Below, piece after piece: positions 43,567 to 53,490 of a stretch of DNA of 64,000 nt. Source of the stretch: Favolaschia claudopus (taxonomy: Eukaryota > Basidiomycota > Agaricomycetes > Agaricales > Mycenaceae); NCBI GenBank assembly GCA_037176885.1, contig JAWWNJ010000096.1, positions 1 to 64,000 on the forward strand. The letters are read 5' to 3'. The notes under the pieces were generated by a model that saw nothing but the letters and a program-made list of their open reading frames with translations, searched no databases and was not told the origin of the DNA. Positions within the stretch are counted from its first letter, which is position 1. Every line of letters starts with the position of its first letter. A program made the translations under genes and the position numbers.

Positions 43567-45165
43567 ATGCAGGATCGTAAGTCTGACTCTGCGTCCCGTG
43601 CTTCCTTTTCACTGACTTTGCGCTTCCACAGCGGATTACACGGCGCTGACCTACGATATGTCCATCACGAGTACCTTGTGGGGTCTGCCTGCGTATGTAC
43701 CCTCGCTCATTGCTCTGACTCTCGGCTGACGGTTGGAATTGCAGCAAATACAGACAAGACGTGTTGACCCGCGTTCGCGATCGTTTCTTCAGGACCAGAG
43801 GCGCGAACACTCCCATCCGACTGAGCCGCAACTTGGAGATCCAGGGTCACGCCGAGGCCGAAACCGCGTACGAGGCGGCCGCCACCTACTACAAGAACGA
43901 GCACAATCGAGCGCTTCGCCGCGGTGAAATGACTGAGGACGAAACGCTGTTTTCCAGGTACTTTTTGTTCTTCTGCCGTTGTGAAGGTCAATGTTAACTT
44001 CCTCTTATCACAGCGATTCTGACGACGAGATGGGGATGGAGACTACGCCCGCCCAGCCCGTGATCTGGATGGCGACCGATCCGCCCCCCGCCGACGTCGT
44101 CACTGCGCGGGGGGAAGGTCCTGCTGAGACTCGCGAACCTATCTCTCTTCGTGCCGTCGCCGCTGTCTTCGGTGACGAGGAAGTGTGGTCGAGGTAGGCC
44201 GTGTTTGACGCCACTGGGGACATTTTTTGTCTAACGGTTTTTTCAGCGCTGGGCCTCGTCATTATTTCGAATTCGTTCCTGTCTCCAGCGTACCGCCAGT
44301 CGATACCGAACTCGTAGAGCAGAATTGGGTGAGCATGTCCGCCGAGAACCGCCGCGCTTTGGGTGTACCGGTCCGTGAGCGCCGCCCCCCGCACCGCCGC
44401 CGCCACTGGAACCAGCTCCACCGCCGTCAACAACGCTCCCGTCACCACCGAGGCCCTCGAGGCCTCTCTACGCGCACGCCAGCACTGGGATACCCACCTC
44501 GCCGCCCCCGTGGGTGCCACATCTGCCCCCGCCGTCAACAACACTACCAACGCGGAGCCCGTTGTCGACATCGCTCCCGCCTCCAACGCGGCTGAAGCCC
44601 CCACTGCCGCTGTCGATGGCGCCATGGCCGCCGACGCCGTTGTCGACATCGCTCCCCCCTCCAACGCGACTGAAACCCCCACTGCCGCTGTCGATGACGC
44701 CATGGCCGCCGACGCCGTTGTCGACATCGCTCCCCCCTCCAACGCGACTGAAACCCCCACTGCCGCTGTCGATGACGCCATGGCCGCCGACGGGACCTCT
44801 ACCGCCGTCAATGACGCTGCCGCCACCACCAACGCTGCCGCTTTGGATGAATCTGTCGGTGAGCGCATGTGGGGCAGACTCGTTTCCCTCGAGATTGAGG
44901 AAGAAGGCGGTGAGCCGGACGACTCGAATGCGATTGCGCCGCACATCTTGCGCGTGAGTTTGTTGTTCGCTATGGCTTCTTTCGGGATCTGGTTCGCTGA
45001 CATACGTCGTAGATCGTGAGCGTCACCGGGTGGCGTAACGTGCGGTGTGAATGTCGGGACGGGAAGCACGATCCCTACAAGCGTCGCCAGAGCTTCGCCT
45101 TCGAGGCTGACGATGGGACCGTGGTGATCAAGAGCAACAAGACTATGCTGTTGAATATGTCGTAG
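43567..45165 (+). CDS. Hypothetical protein with three 26-residue repeats, frame break in exon 5
   Basis: Exons 43567-43576 (10 bp), 43632-43692, 43745-43957, 44014-44193, 44247-44953 and a last exon to TAG 45163-45165 (VSVTGWRNVRCECRDGKHD). The first four introns keep frame. The protein begins MQDPDYTALTYDMSITSTLW, then KYRQDVLTRVRDRFFRTRG and YYKNEHNRALRRGEM. Exon 5 contains three copies of a 26-residue Ala-rich unit, VVDIAPPSNATETPTAAVDD plus six. Exon 5 is one base out of phase: the frame entering it (EFVPVSSVPPVD) and the frame leaving it (MWGRLVSLEIEEEGGEPDD) differ, with the switch between 44363 and 44400 in GC-rich sequence containing a run of six C. An intron there would need weak sites. 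I do not recognise the family. Confidence 0.55.
44561..44794 (+). repeat. 78-bp coding tandem repeat, three copies
   Basis: GTTGTCGACATCGCTCCC recurs at 44561, 44639 and 44717, an exact 78-bp period. Copies 2 and 3 are almost identical and copy 1 differs slightly. The period is a multiple of three, so copy number changes do not break the frame. Confidence 0.9.
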
Positions 45166-45417
45166 AACTCGCGTCTGCCTGCCCCCGTGTATTCCTTCTA
45201 CTTAGCTGAAATCGTGTCTGGAAAATTGCTTGTTTTCGTGTGCGGAATATATGCCTTTGCTTGTTCTTCCTGTGTGATTTTTTGAAGGAGACTTTAAGTT
45301 TCAATTTTGCAAAAGGGCAGAGGAGGCTGCGACATGCAGACGCAATATTATTGGTAAGTCCAGATGCGGATAATATTGGGTTGTTTACAGACTCTATGTT
45401 ACCCTCTAACTACGAAG
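45166..45417. other. Upstream flank of KDZ transposase
   Basis: A short AT-richer interval. The 5' end of the transposon should lie here or further left. No inverted repeat matching the 3' flank was found by eye. Confidence 0.4.
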
Positions 45418-48400
45418 ATGCCCTCCTTGAACTCGCTCAATATTTCGCCAACGCGCGCCCCTAGGGGCTCAAGAAACTCCGACGACAGCTCCTTCGTCGA
45501 ATATGAGGTGCGGCGGGGTGACACAACGCGCGACACGCGAATCTCAGCGTCGTTGGATGGCCGCCGCATTGTGAGGGAGAGTACTCATACTCCTGTCAAA
45601 CGACGACGTTTGGAGCCTTCGCAGCTGGAAGACCCGTTGGCCGCGTGGGTGCCGCTGCGCAATGAGGAGGGTATTGCCGCCGCAGGCGCGGATGAGGACG
45701 CGGAGACTGGTGATAAGCGGAAACGATACGAGAGTTCGGTGAGTGAAATGAAGGGTTCCTTTGACATTGGTGGCTGAATGGTGATAGGACGAGCCGATGA
45801 AGCAATGGAGGCCGTATATAGCGAAGTTTTTGGACGAGATACTGCGAGTCGAGGGGTCGGGGATGGGCAACTGCGCTTGTTGCGGGAGGGGGTGGGTGCC
45901 GAATGCACGTCGCTTGCGGTGCGCACAGTGTGGGGTTTTCGCGCAGTGCGAGGGTTGCATGGTGGCGAGGCACCAAACACAACCGCTGCACTGTCCAGAG
46001 GTACGGAATCGCGGGGTGAGAAATATATTGAATTTGCTGACGAGGTTTAATAGGAGTGGAACGGGAGATTTTGGGTGAAGGTGTGTTTGCGGGACTTGGG
46101 GCTCGTGTTCCAGCTGGGGCATGGGGGATGGCCATGTCCGCATCCTGCGGGACGCGCACGGAATATGGTCGTTGTGGATTTCCCATACATTCACAAGATT
46201 ACCTTCCAATACTGCGGGTGCGACGCCGCCGACGACGCGACCAACATCGAACAGTTATTGCGGAATAGATGGTATCCGGCAACGACTGTGGACCCAGGTA
46301 CTTGCGCTACATTCGCCACCTTGGAGACCTTCCGGCTCTTGAATGTCGTGGGGAATCTCAACGTGCAAGACTTCGTGAAGACGATGGAGCGGCGAACGGA
46401 TGCGACAAGAGTGGGGGCTGTACCGGTACGTGACCGCTGCGCGCTGAGAACATACGGGGCTGAGTCGGCGGGTGTTGACAGGATCGCTACAAGGCGGTGG
46501 GACTTATGACGCGTCAGTGGGCGTTCTTGAAGCGTCTCAACCGCCTGGGGCGTGGGCACGACGAGCGAGGGGTGAGCGGGACGAGGAACGGAGAGTTAGC
46601 AGTACTTTGCTGGGCGTGCCCCCACGATGGGGTGAATCTCCCGTTGAACTGGCGAGAGGTCGCGCCGGAGTTTCAGTGAGTTGTGAATTGATGGAGGGTT
46701 TGATTTGATACTGACGGAAGTCTGAAGGTTTTTGTATATGCTCATCATCGCGGTTGACGCGAACTTTCGTTTGCGACACCGACTGCGACCGAACGAGAGG
46801 GACGACCCGCCTTTGGGATCAGGGTGGGGATATATGCAAGAGGAAGAACCTTACAAGGCGCACCTGCGGAACTACGTTGAGGAGAAGGATGTGAGTAATC
46901 GCGTTGCTTTGAATTGAGACTCAGCTGACAAGAAAGTGACGGTGTATACATAGGTGAGTACTTGCATAGCTTTTCAGGCGTTACTCAAGAAGAACACGCG
47001 GGTGACCACTGGGCTTCGCTGTTCTGGGGTGGGGGGCGTGGTGTGCGCTAGGCACGAACTCCTGCGACCGCAGGGGTTGGGGGACCTACAGAAAGGCGAA
47101 CGGTACGCGGAGAAGTCCCCAAAATATCATTTGATTGTTCTTTACTGACACATGGATTCTAAGTTATTCTAACATGGACTATATTGTCCTTGCCTCAATA
47201 TTAGGGATCACCCTACTGTGGTTAGCCATCTCGTACGACGTGGCGTGCCAGTGGAGGGTAAATTTCCGTGAGCGAATGGAGGACATGCCCGAGCATCTCC
47301 AGCTTGATCTCGCCCAGATCGCAGTGCTGTTTGCGCTCCCGGTTTGGCATGCGTCTGCGCACGAGCGGAAGTGTCAGACCCAGAATTCCTTGACGTATAC
47401 GAGAGGAGTGGGGAGAACCGACGGGGAGGGCATAGAACGGTTCTGGTCTCGCTTGATTGCGATAGCGTGGGCGACGCGCGTGATGGGGAGGGGGGGGAGG
47501 GAAGACGCCATGGAGGACAAGGTCGACCATGAGAATTTTGAGAAAAACATCGGTCAAGGTGGGTCAATTGCCGCGCGGTTCTGGAAGATGCTCATTTTTT
47601 TTTGGCTCGCATGGGTAGTGACTGCGTTACCTCGCAAGCTCGTTGTAGCGATCGACGAGCGCGATTCTCAGGTAGCCGCTTTTGCGCAGGTGGACGCGAC
47701 ATTGGAGGACGACGTGCGAGCAGAATGGCAGTCAATGATTGAGGCTTGGGAGGCTGACCGGGAGCGCAAAAATCCTTACGAGTCGATGGACAAACGGCAA
47801 GGTACGTGCTCTGGATTTCTCATGCGAGGATCCGCTGACGGTGGTGAGAAGGTGTATCGGAGTCTGCGATCAGGTTGGAGCTAGCAAAGGAAGAGTTGGA
47901 GGAGGCGTCGCTGGGGACGGGGAGGTTACATGGGACAAGCGCGAGCTCGTTCCTCGTCATGGGGTTGCAGCTGGAGCAACAACAGTAAGTGTTTTTGCTT
48001 GGAGGTAGAACTCTGAGAAACTTATCATGGTGTAGATTCCGGATTCGGCGCGAGATTTCCCTAAGGTCGTTGTTGATTGGTGACCAGACCGAACGCATCG
48101 CCGAGCTGCGGCGAGCGTTCTTCGTGAAGTTGAGGAAGTTTCGGCGGCTGCAAGCGGTGCATATGCCGGGGGCCGTGGAGCAGATTGCGGAGGACGAGGA
48201 GGGTCGGGATTGCGATGCGCCGGCGCCGCAGGCAGAGGACGTGCGGATATATCTTCCCTCAGGTATTTCTGACGCGAGGAGGGCGGACTGTGCACCAGAT
48301 TTGATTGAGAAGGAGCGGCGTTTACGGGTGGGTCAATTGGGGGACTGGGTGGCGAAATTGAGGCGGGGGTTGCTTTCACGGCGGCATTTATGGGATTGGA

Positions 48401-49156
48401 GAGAGGAAAATGTGGGGCAGAGAGCTGGGACGCGGCCGGCGACGTTGGCCCAGCGGGTGCAGGGGAGTATTGACGAGGCAGCAAAGAGGTACAGAGCCTC
48501 GCGCGCAGCGCTATTCGCTCTCGGCGGGGACGAGGCGTGCGAGGAATGGCCGGAGCTCAGGGATGAGGATTTGCGAGTGGATGAAGAGCGGGAAGCTGAT
48601 GCAGCGGCACGCCAGAAGTTGAGCAATGTGGATCGGAGTTCAAGGGAGAGCCGGAAGTCGCGGCGAGCGAGGCGTCCAGTGTCAGAGAAACGGGTGATGT
48701 CGTGGATATGGACGTGGGGTGGAGCGCCGGAGGAAGAAGAGGAGGAATTGAGAGAAGGTATGTGTTCTGGGTCGAGAGAACCGATTTTTTTTGCTAATGA
48801 TGGTTTGAGCTGTCCGTATCGAGTGGTCCCGAGCCAAGGCACGAAGGGATAGGTGGGTGGAGGAAGTGCAGCATCTGCGCGAGGAGATGCGCCGAGTGCT
48901 ACGGTTCCTGCAGTGGAAAGCGCTGTGGTGGGAGGAACGAAGCTCTGTTCAAAGAGAGGTTCGGGCGGATATATTGGCTGGTCTGCGTGCCTATGCGGCG
49001 CGGCAAGCGGCGAGCTGCCGGGAGATCAGCAGGCGTTTTAAGAGCGCGTGGGATGCGTCTGCTTCCGACGCTGTACGAGCTGCGATAGCCGAGGATGAGG
49101 CAGAGAGGGAAGCACCGACATTGGGGGCTGAGGGAGAGGACATAATCTTAGACTAG
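45418..49156 (+). CDS. KDZ (Kyakuja-Dileera-Zisupton) transposase
   Basis: Ten exons: 45418-45738, 45788-46000, 46054-46425, 46482-46675, 46728-46890, 46954-47102, 47164-47801, 47852-47984, 48036-48757 and 48810-49156. All junctions are GT-AG and the sum is exactly 1084 codons (1083 residues). A Cys cluster at about 136-175 (NCACCGRGW, LRCAQCG, QCEGC) is the family's N-terminal zinc-binding module. Landmarks follow in order: VFQLGHGG, NRWYPATTVDPGTCATF, CWACPHDGVNLPLNWRE, AVDANFRL (D377), CSGVGGVVCARHELLRPQG, ISYDVACQW (D496) and TDGEGIERFW (E559/E562). These give the D-D-E RNase H-fold residues. A possible extra 60-bp intron at about 47559-47618 would also keep frame. The C-terminal ~400 residues are helical and charged. 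It looks fully intact and could be an active element. Confidence 0.9.
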
Positions 49157-49858
49157 AGAGAGCTGGTTATCATTATTATTAATTTATCGTCTGTGTTCCC
49201 AATTTGGATATGAGTAGTTCAGCATGATGGCCGGAATTGTAATCGCCGGAATACATTTGAGAATAGGGAAATACATAGGGATGTTATGATAGCCAGCCTC
49301 TGGCTAGGACCAGAATTTGTTGCGTGAGTGATGAAAAGGCAGTAAAAGACATAGGGTGTTGTCGTAGCCAGGGGGTGTGTAGATCCACTCCAAAAGACAA
49401 TGGTAGCGCTGGCTGGTACCACCCGGGAAGGCTTTCCCTTACTTCTATTTGTGCACAAAAGAGGTGTCATAGTTGAACGTGGGATACAACGGGAAAGCGT
49501 GAAGAGCATGTTGAGGAGCCGATGGGAAAAGGAAATCGAATCATTGACACGTGGCAGGGCGGAAGAAGACTGTGTAACCCCAGCACAGATTTTGGATAGG
49601 AATTCGTCGAATTCGGGGGTATTGGCAGGAAGTGAGGCATCGGGTATCGCGTCGGGGGAGAGAGAAATGTCCATGGTGATGCCAGTAGGAGCTGTGAAGT
49701 CAATAATTGATTCCCTGGGAGCCGTACTGGCGGTCGCAACTAAATTATCCTCGTGAGTAACGATACATGGGATAAATCAAAGACATACATCCATCATTTA
49801 TGTTGGGTTCCGATGCTAGCAATGTACCTAGTGAGTTCTTGAAAATAATGAAGATAAA
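49157..49858. other. 3' flank of KDZ; one unexplained ORF
   Basis: A plus-strand frame (49400-49756, 118 codons) has no known motif, and the opposite strand is also open. The KDZ element's right end should lie here. The short string TTATTATTAATTTAT follows the stop codon. Confidence 0.4.
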
Positions 49859-50900
49859 TCAAGACGTACATTTGTCACCGGCATCGGTATGAACTTGGGT
49901 AGTCTTTACCCGCCTACTGGAGCAAGAAGAAACAATGACTGGCTTGGTACTTTTGCGCTGAGTCATCTTATTACTCTTAGCCGCCTTTAACTCAGCCTGA
50001 AGCTCTTTTTCCATCGCCATTGATTCCTTGCGCATGGCTCGACTCGCATTGAGTTTTGCTTGAAGTTCAATGACTTGATCTTCCTGCTCGTATCGTGAGC
50101 TTCCCAAACCTTACGAGCTGCACTCGATGCACGACTGTTGTTCCGAACTAGACGGTGATATTGGGTGTTGTTGGTGTTGAGTAGAACACCAGAATTCCAC
50201 CAGATGGTCCCTGGCTGATGTTATTCGAATCATCAATGAGATTGGATAGAAACATACATTGGGCTTCTGTTTGAGGAAGTAATGACCGGTGCAGCACCGG
50301 CTGCTACTGTCTTTAGCCGCACGTGGATGCTGACAAAGCAGTTTCATGAATCTGAAATAAATGACCCACCACGTCTTTGAGAAGATTGTCAATGCAACCA
50401 TTTGCTGCTGCCAGCGGTTCGTCCCATATTGAGTCGCTGAAGTCGAGAATATATCCAGTTGGAATCTTCTGTACTGGCCAGCAAGTTGGAATTTGATTGT
50501 TGAGATATTTGAGCTGATGTACGTGAGTTGATTTGTGAGTTGTGAATTGGTGGGTGATGACGTGGACCTGTAATAAAATGCTGGGGTCAAGCCACTGAGT
50601 ATCCAAATTGTGAAGCTCCATTGGATCTAAATCAATTGGTTAATTTGCCAGAGTCAGCGAATTGGAAGGGCAGAATGTCAAAGGAAGGAGGCTCTGTCTT
50701 GATGACCAGGATACTGCAAAAAACATCAGCTAAGTGTTCACAATGGAGAATTTGATTGCGTACCACATCTGTAGAGGGCAAAATTTTTCTCAGGTAGTTC
50801 TGTAGTGCATCGGGATCAATCCAGGAAGTCTGGACCAACTTGGAAGGGTTCAAAGCAGCAAATCCATCACCATACAGCTGAAAAACACGTCAAGGGCGAC
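49859..50900 (-). pseudogene. Decayed multi-exon gene of unknown family
   Basis: Pieces on the minus strand, in different frames, look like exons of one protein: 50853-50632 (LVQTSWIDPDALQNYLRKIL, then LHCEHLADVFCSILVI), 50621-50313 (LDTQWLDPSILLQVHVITHQ, then DEPLAAANGCIDNLLKDVVG) and 50107-49859 (a coiled-coil-like QAKLNASRAMRKESMAMEKE). 'H-C-E-H-L-A-D' and 'D-P-L-A-A-A' strings recall uncharacterised Agaricomycete proteins, but I cannot name a domain. The pieces are separated by stops and no consistent intron set was found. It may instead be a live gene whose introns I have misjudged. Confidence 0.4.
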
Positions 50901-51498
50901 GGATTAGGGAAGAAATGAGCAGCTCACATGGTCACAGAACCCCATGAGCTGCTGCAACGACAGCCTGTCAATGAGAGCTGTGTCACCAGCAGCATCCGAC
51001 GGTGTTGACACCATCATGGGGGATGAGATGCAGAGAAAAGGGATCATTTTGGGCTGCTCAACAGCGGCGGCGGGTGAATGTGCGGGCTAGAGCAAAGAGG
51101 GAGCAAGAGGAAGAAAAAAAACAGCAGGCACTGTCGCTTAAGCTCAGCTGTGACGTAACTGCCCAAATTGGGTATGTGTCGGCCTTCGACTCACTTTTGA
51201 CACATTCCTTCAAGCACCCAACACATTCCCTCAGAATGTGCAGTGCATTGGTCAATGTGTCGGCTTCGAACAATGTGCCGTCTGTCCCAATTTGGTGTGT
51301 CATGTCACTTGTTGTATATCCTCGTTGGGCTTAATGAGGGCTCAGGAGTACAGCCACAAGCAATCAAAAATCGAGCACTTTGCTCAAACCATTTAGAAAC
51401 CGGTTAATCAACTGGTGTTTATAAACAAGTTTACAAACTTGATCAATGAAAATTCAATGGCACCTATGCTGTCAAGGTGGCCAGAGATCTCCTTGATT
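50901..51498. other. No gene recognised
   Basis: An AT-rich interval. A plus-strand open stretch (51002-51334) has no motif. The stretch leads into the duplicated segment. Confidence 0.4.
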
Positions 51499-51670
51499 TG
51501 TTGGAGAGCATGGTAGTTCTGTTGCTTGCTATTAGTGATGTTTAGAAATAGAGGAATTGATGATTCAAGAAAGAAGACAAGAACTAAGAGTGTGTGATGA
51601 TACTCCCATTGATCATAACTGTTGATGGTGGCTGTGCTTAGGGGTCGGCCTACCCCTAAGCACAGCCACT
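51499..51670. repeat. Duplicated segment, copy 1, ending in a palindrome
   Basis: It aligns with 52063-52535 from TTGTTGGAGAGCA onward and ends in a near-perfect palindrome with arms 51627-51645 and 51652-51670 (GTGGCTGTGCTTAG type). It lacks the MITE insertion present in copy 2. Confidence 0.7.
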
Positions 51671-52062
51671 ATGCAACAGTTTTTGATTAGTGATGTTGTT
51701 CACATCAATCAGATTGAAAATTACCTCATCTTTTACTTACTAAAAGGACTCAGTCATACCAGATTCGTTGGTACTGGCCTTTACACTGTTCACAGAATTC
51801 CAAGAATCGAGTATATGCACTTCAGAACCAGGTTGGCCATAAGTAAAACAACTTCAGCCAGTCTTTCCCAGAAACAATACCAATCTCAAGGCAACAAATG
51901 CACCTCCAATCCAAAACCCACTACAGTGTGAAAACCTTCATGTTGTAGTGTCCTTCCAATGAGCCACAATACTGAAACCTAGCGCGCCAGTACATTGATA
52001 TGTTACTCGCAAGGCTCTGCACTAGGTAGTTAGCAAACTTCACTGCCTATGGTCAGGGACAG

Positions 52063-52535
52063 TTTTTGTTGGAAAGCAGTGGTAGTTCTATTGGTTGCCA
52101 TTGGCAGCGATATCTAGCAATAGAGGAATGGATAATAGAGAGTTTGCGGTGAGCCGCCAGAAGCCGCCTGGCGGCTCTGACGGCATGCGGTTCGAACCAG
52201 CTCATTTCAATAGCAAATTCGAAAATTTATGTACAGGAGGTGGTCAACATCAGATCCCTGACCACCATACAATTTTTGCGCACCTGGGCACTTGGGTAGG
52301 TGTTGAGATACGACGACTTGAAGTCGCGAATATGCCGCCAGCAAGCCACCAGAAGCCGTCATATGACGTAGCCGCTCCACAGCGCATGCCGTCAGAGTCA
52401 CCGGGCGGCTTCTGGCGGCTCACCACAAACTCTCTAATAAAAGAAAGAAGACAAGAACCAAGAGCATGTGATTGATCAGAACTGGTGATAGTGGCTGTGC
52501 TTAGATGTAGGCCTACACCTAAGCACAGCCACTCA
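52063..52535. repeat. Duplicated segment, copy 2, with MITE insertion and terminal palindrome
   Basis: It matches copy 1 on both sides of the MITE (GTAGTTCTATTGG... before, AAAGAAAGAAGACAAGAAC after) and ends in a 44-bp near-perfect palindrome at 52490-52533 whose arms match those of copy 1. The sequence diverges immediately after both palindromes, so these probably mark the end of the repeated element. Confidence 0.7.
52136..52436. mobile_element. MITE with 54-bp terminal inverted repeats
   Basis: Left end 52136-52189 and right end 52383-52436 are inverted copies matching at 50 of 54 positions, both starting TAGAGAGTTTG and containing GTGAGCCGCCAGAAGCCGCC. The element is 301 bp and is flanked by the 4-bp direct repeat ATAA (52132-52135 and 52437-52440), a plausible target-site duplication. 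Copy 1 of the surrounding duplicated segment (around 51560) lacks it and shows the related empty site. It has no coding capacity and would need a transposase in trans. The superfamily is not clear from the ends alone. Confidence 0.85.
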
Positions 52536-53249
52536 AGGCATTCAGAGAAGCCATTATGGGAAAGGCCTACACCTTTTGGTAAGTATTTCCCATGAACACT
52601 TCTCTTTCTTCAAAGCCTTGATCACTGCCTCCTATGCTAGACAATCACTCCTCTGCAGCTGTTGCTCAAGAGTATGTTATCACACTATTAAAATCTTCAT
52701 GTGCTGCATGAAGCTGTTGACCTGATCAAAAAAAATCATCCCTTTTCAGAAGACAAATCAACGATAGAAATTCAGGGATAGCAAATGGTATACTGTCTAA
52801 TATATGGTCTGACTAGTTAATATTCTGAGCAATCAGCTCCGGGCCATTGTCTGCAGTGTTGTACAAGGATCGAATGCCATTGGAGTGCTGTTTGTGCCTC
52901 CTGAACATCCTTGCACTTGATCCCAATAGGAACAGCAGAGTTGAGACAACGATCTAGAGAGGGACTAGAAGTGACATCAATACGGCCCATCAAGCTGACA
53001 GCACACTCACTAGTGTGGTGTGACTCCATAATTTGTGCCTCCTAGAACTGTATAACGTCCAACTTTGGTTGTGGTAGCTGACATGAGGAAACAAGATGCA
53101 TAACATTCATACATCACAAGTGTAAAGCGACCATAATCCAATGAATCTTAGATATCAGATCAGGATTCTGACAATGGGGAATCCTAGCAGAAATTGCCTT
53201 CTTTGGTAGGTGTTTTATTGCCTTTTTGAGTTGTTTGGTCTTTCTATTT
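52536..53249. other. No gene recognised
   Basis: AT-rich DNA between two repeat clusters. AGGCCTACACCTT at about 52563 repeats the centre of the preceding palindrome. No coding sequence is supported. Confidence 0.4.
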
Positions 53250-53490
53250 TCCTATTATTTCCGGACCCCGGAAATAGTAATTTTCCGGACCCCGGAAATA
53301 ATAGGAATATTCTACGGAAATGATAGGAATATATACTATTTCCGGACCCCGGAAATGATGGGAAAATGATAGGAACATTTTATATTTCCGGACTATTTCC
53401 GGGGTCCGGAAATAATAGAATTATTTCAGGATTATTTTATATTTCCGGCCTATTTCCGGGACATTTCCGGGGCCCGGAAATAGTGGCTTG
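53250..53490. repeat. Cluster of TTTCCGG palindromes at the broken end of a retroelement
   Basis: At least four near-identical palindromes of the form ATTTCCGGACCCCGGAAAT, or its complement form ATTTCCGGGGTCCGGAAAT, occur within 240 bp (near 53259, 53280, 53340 and 53394). A compound one follows at about 53449-53487. They are separated by AT-rich spacers with recurring ATAATAGGAA-like strings. The cluster abuts the point where the integrase reading frame loses homology. Confidence 0.85.

Noticed and set aside
44008..45069. 353-codon minus-strand frame opposite the 78-bp repeats
   Set aside because: It is a shadow of the GC-rich Ala/Thr coding repeat. Plus-strand exons upstream keep frame through four introns, while this frame has no splice-linked partner.
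45544..46209. Minus-strand frame over the KDZ N-terminus
   Set aside because: The plus strand encodes the Cys cluster and ordered KDZ landmarks; the minus frame is Pro/His-rich with no motif.
53250..53490. CRISPR-like palindromic repeats
   Set aside because: The palindromes have irregular spacing and similar AT-rich spacers; a MITE or palindromic satellite fits better.
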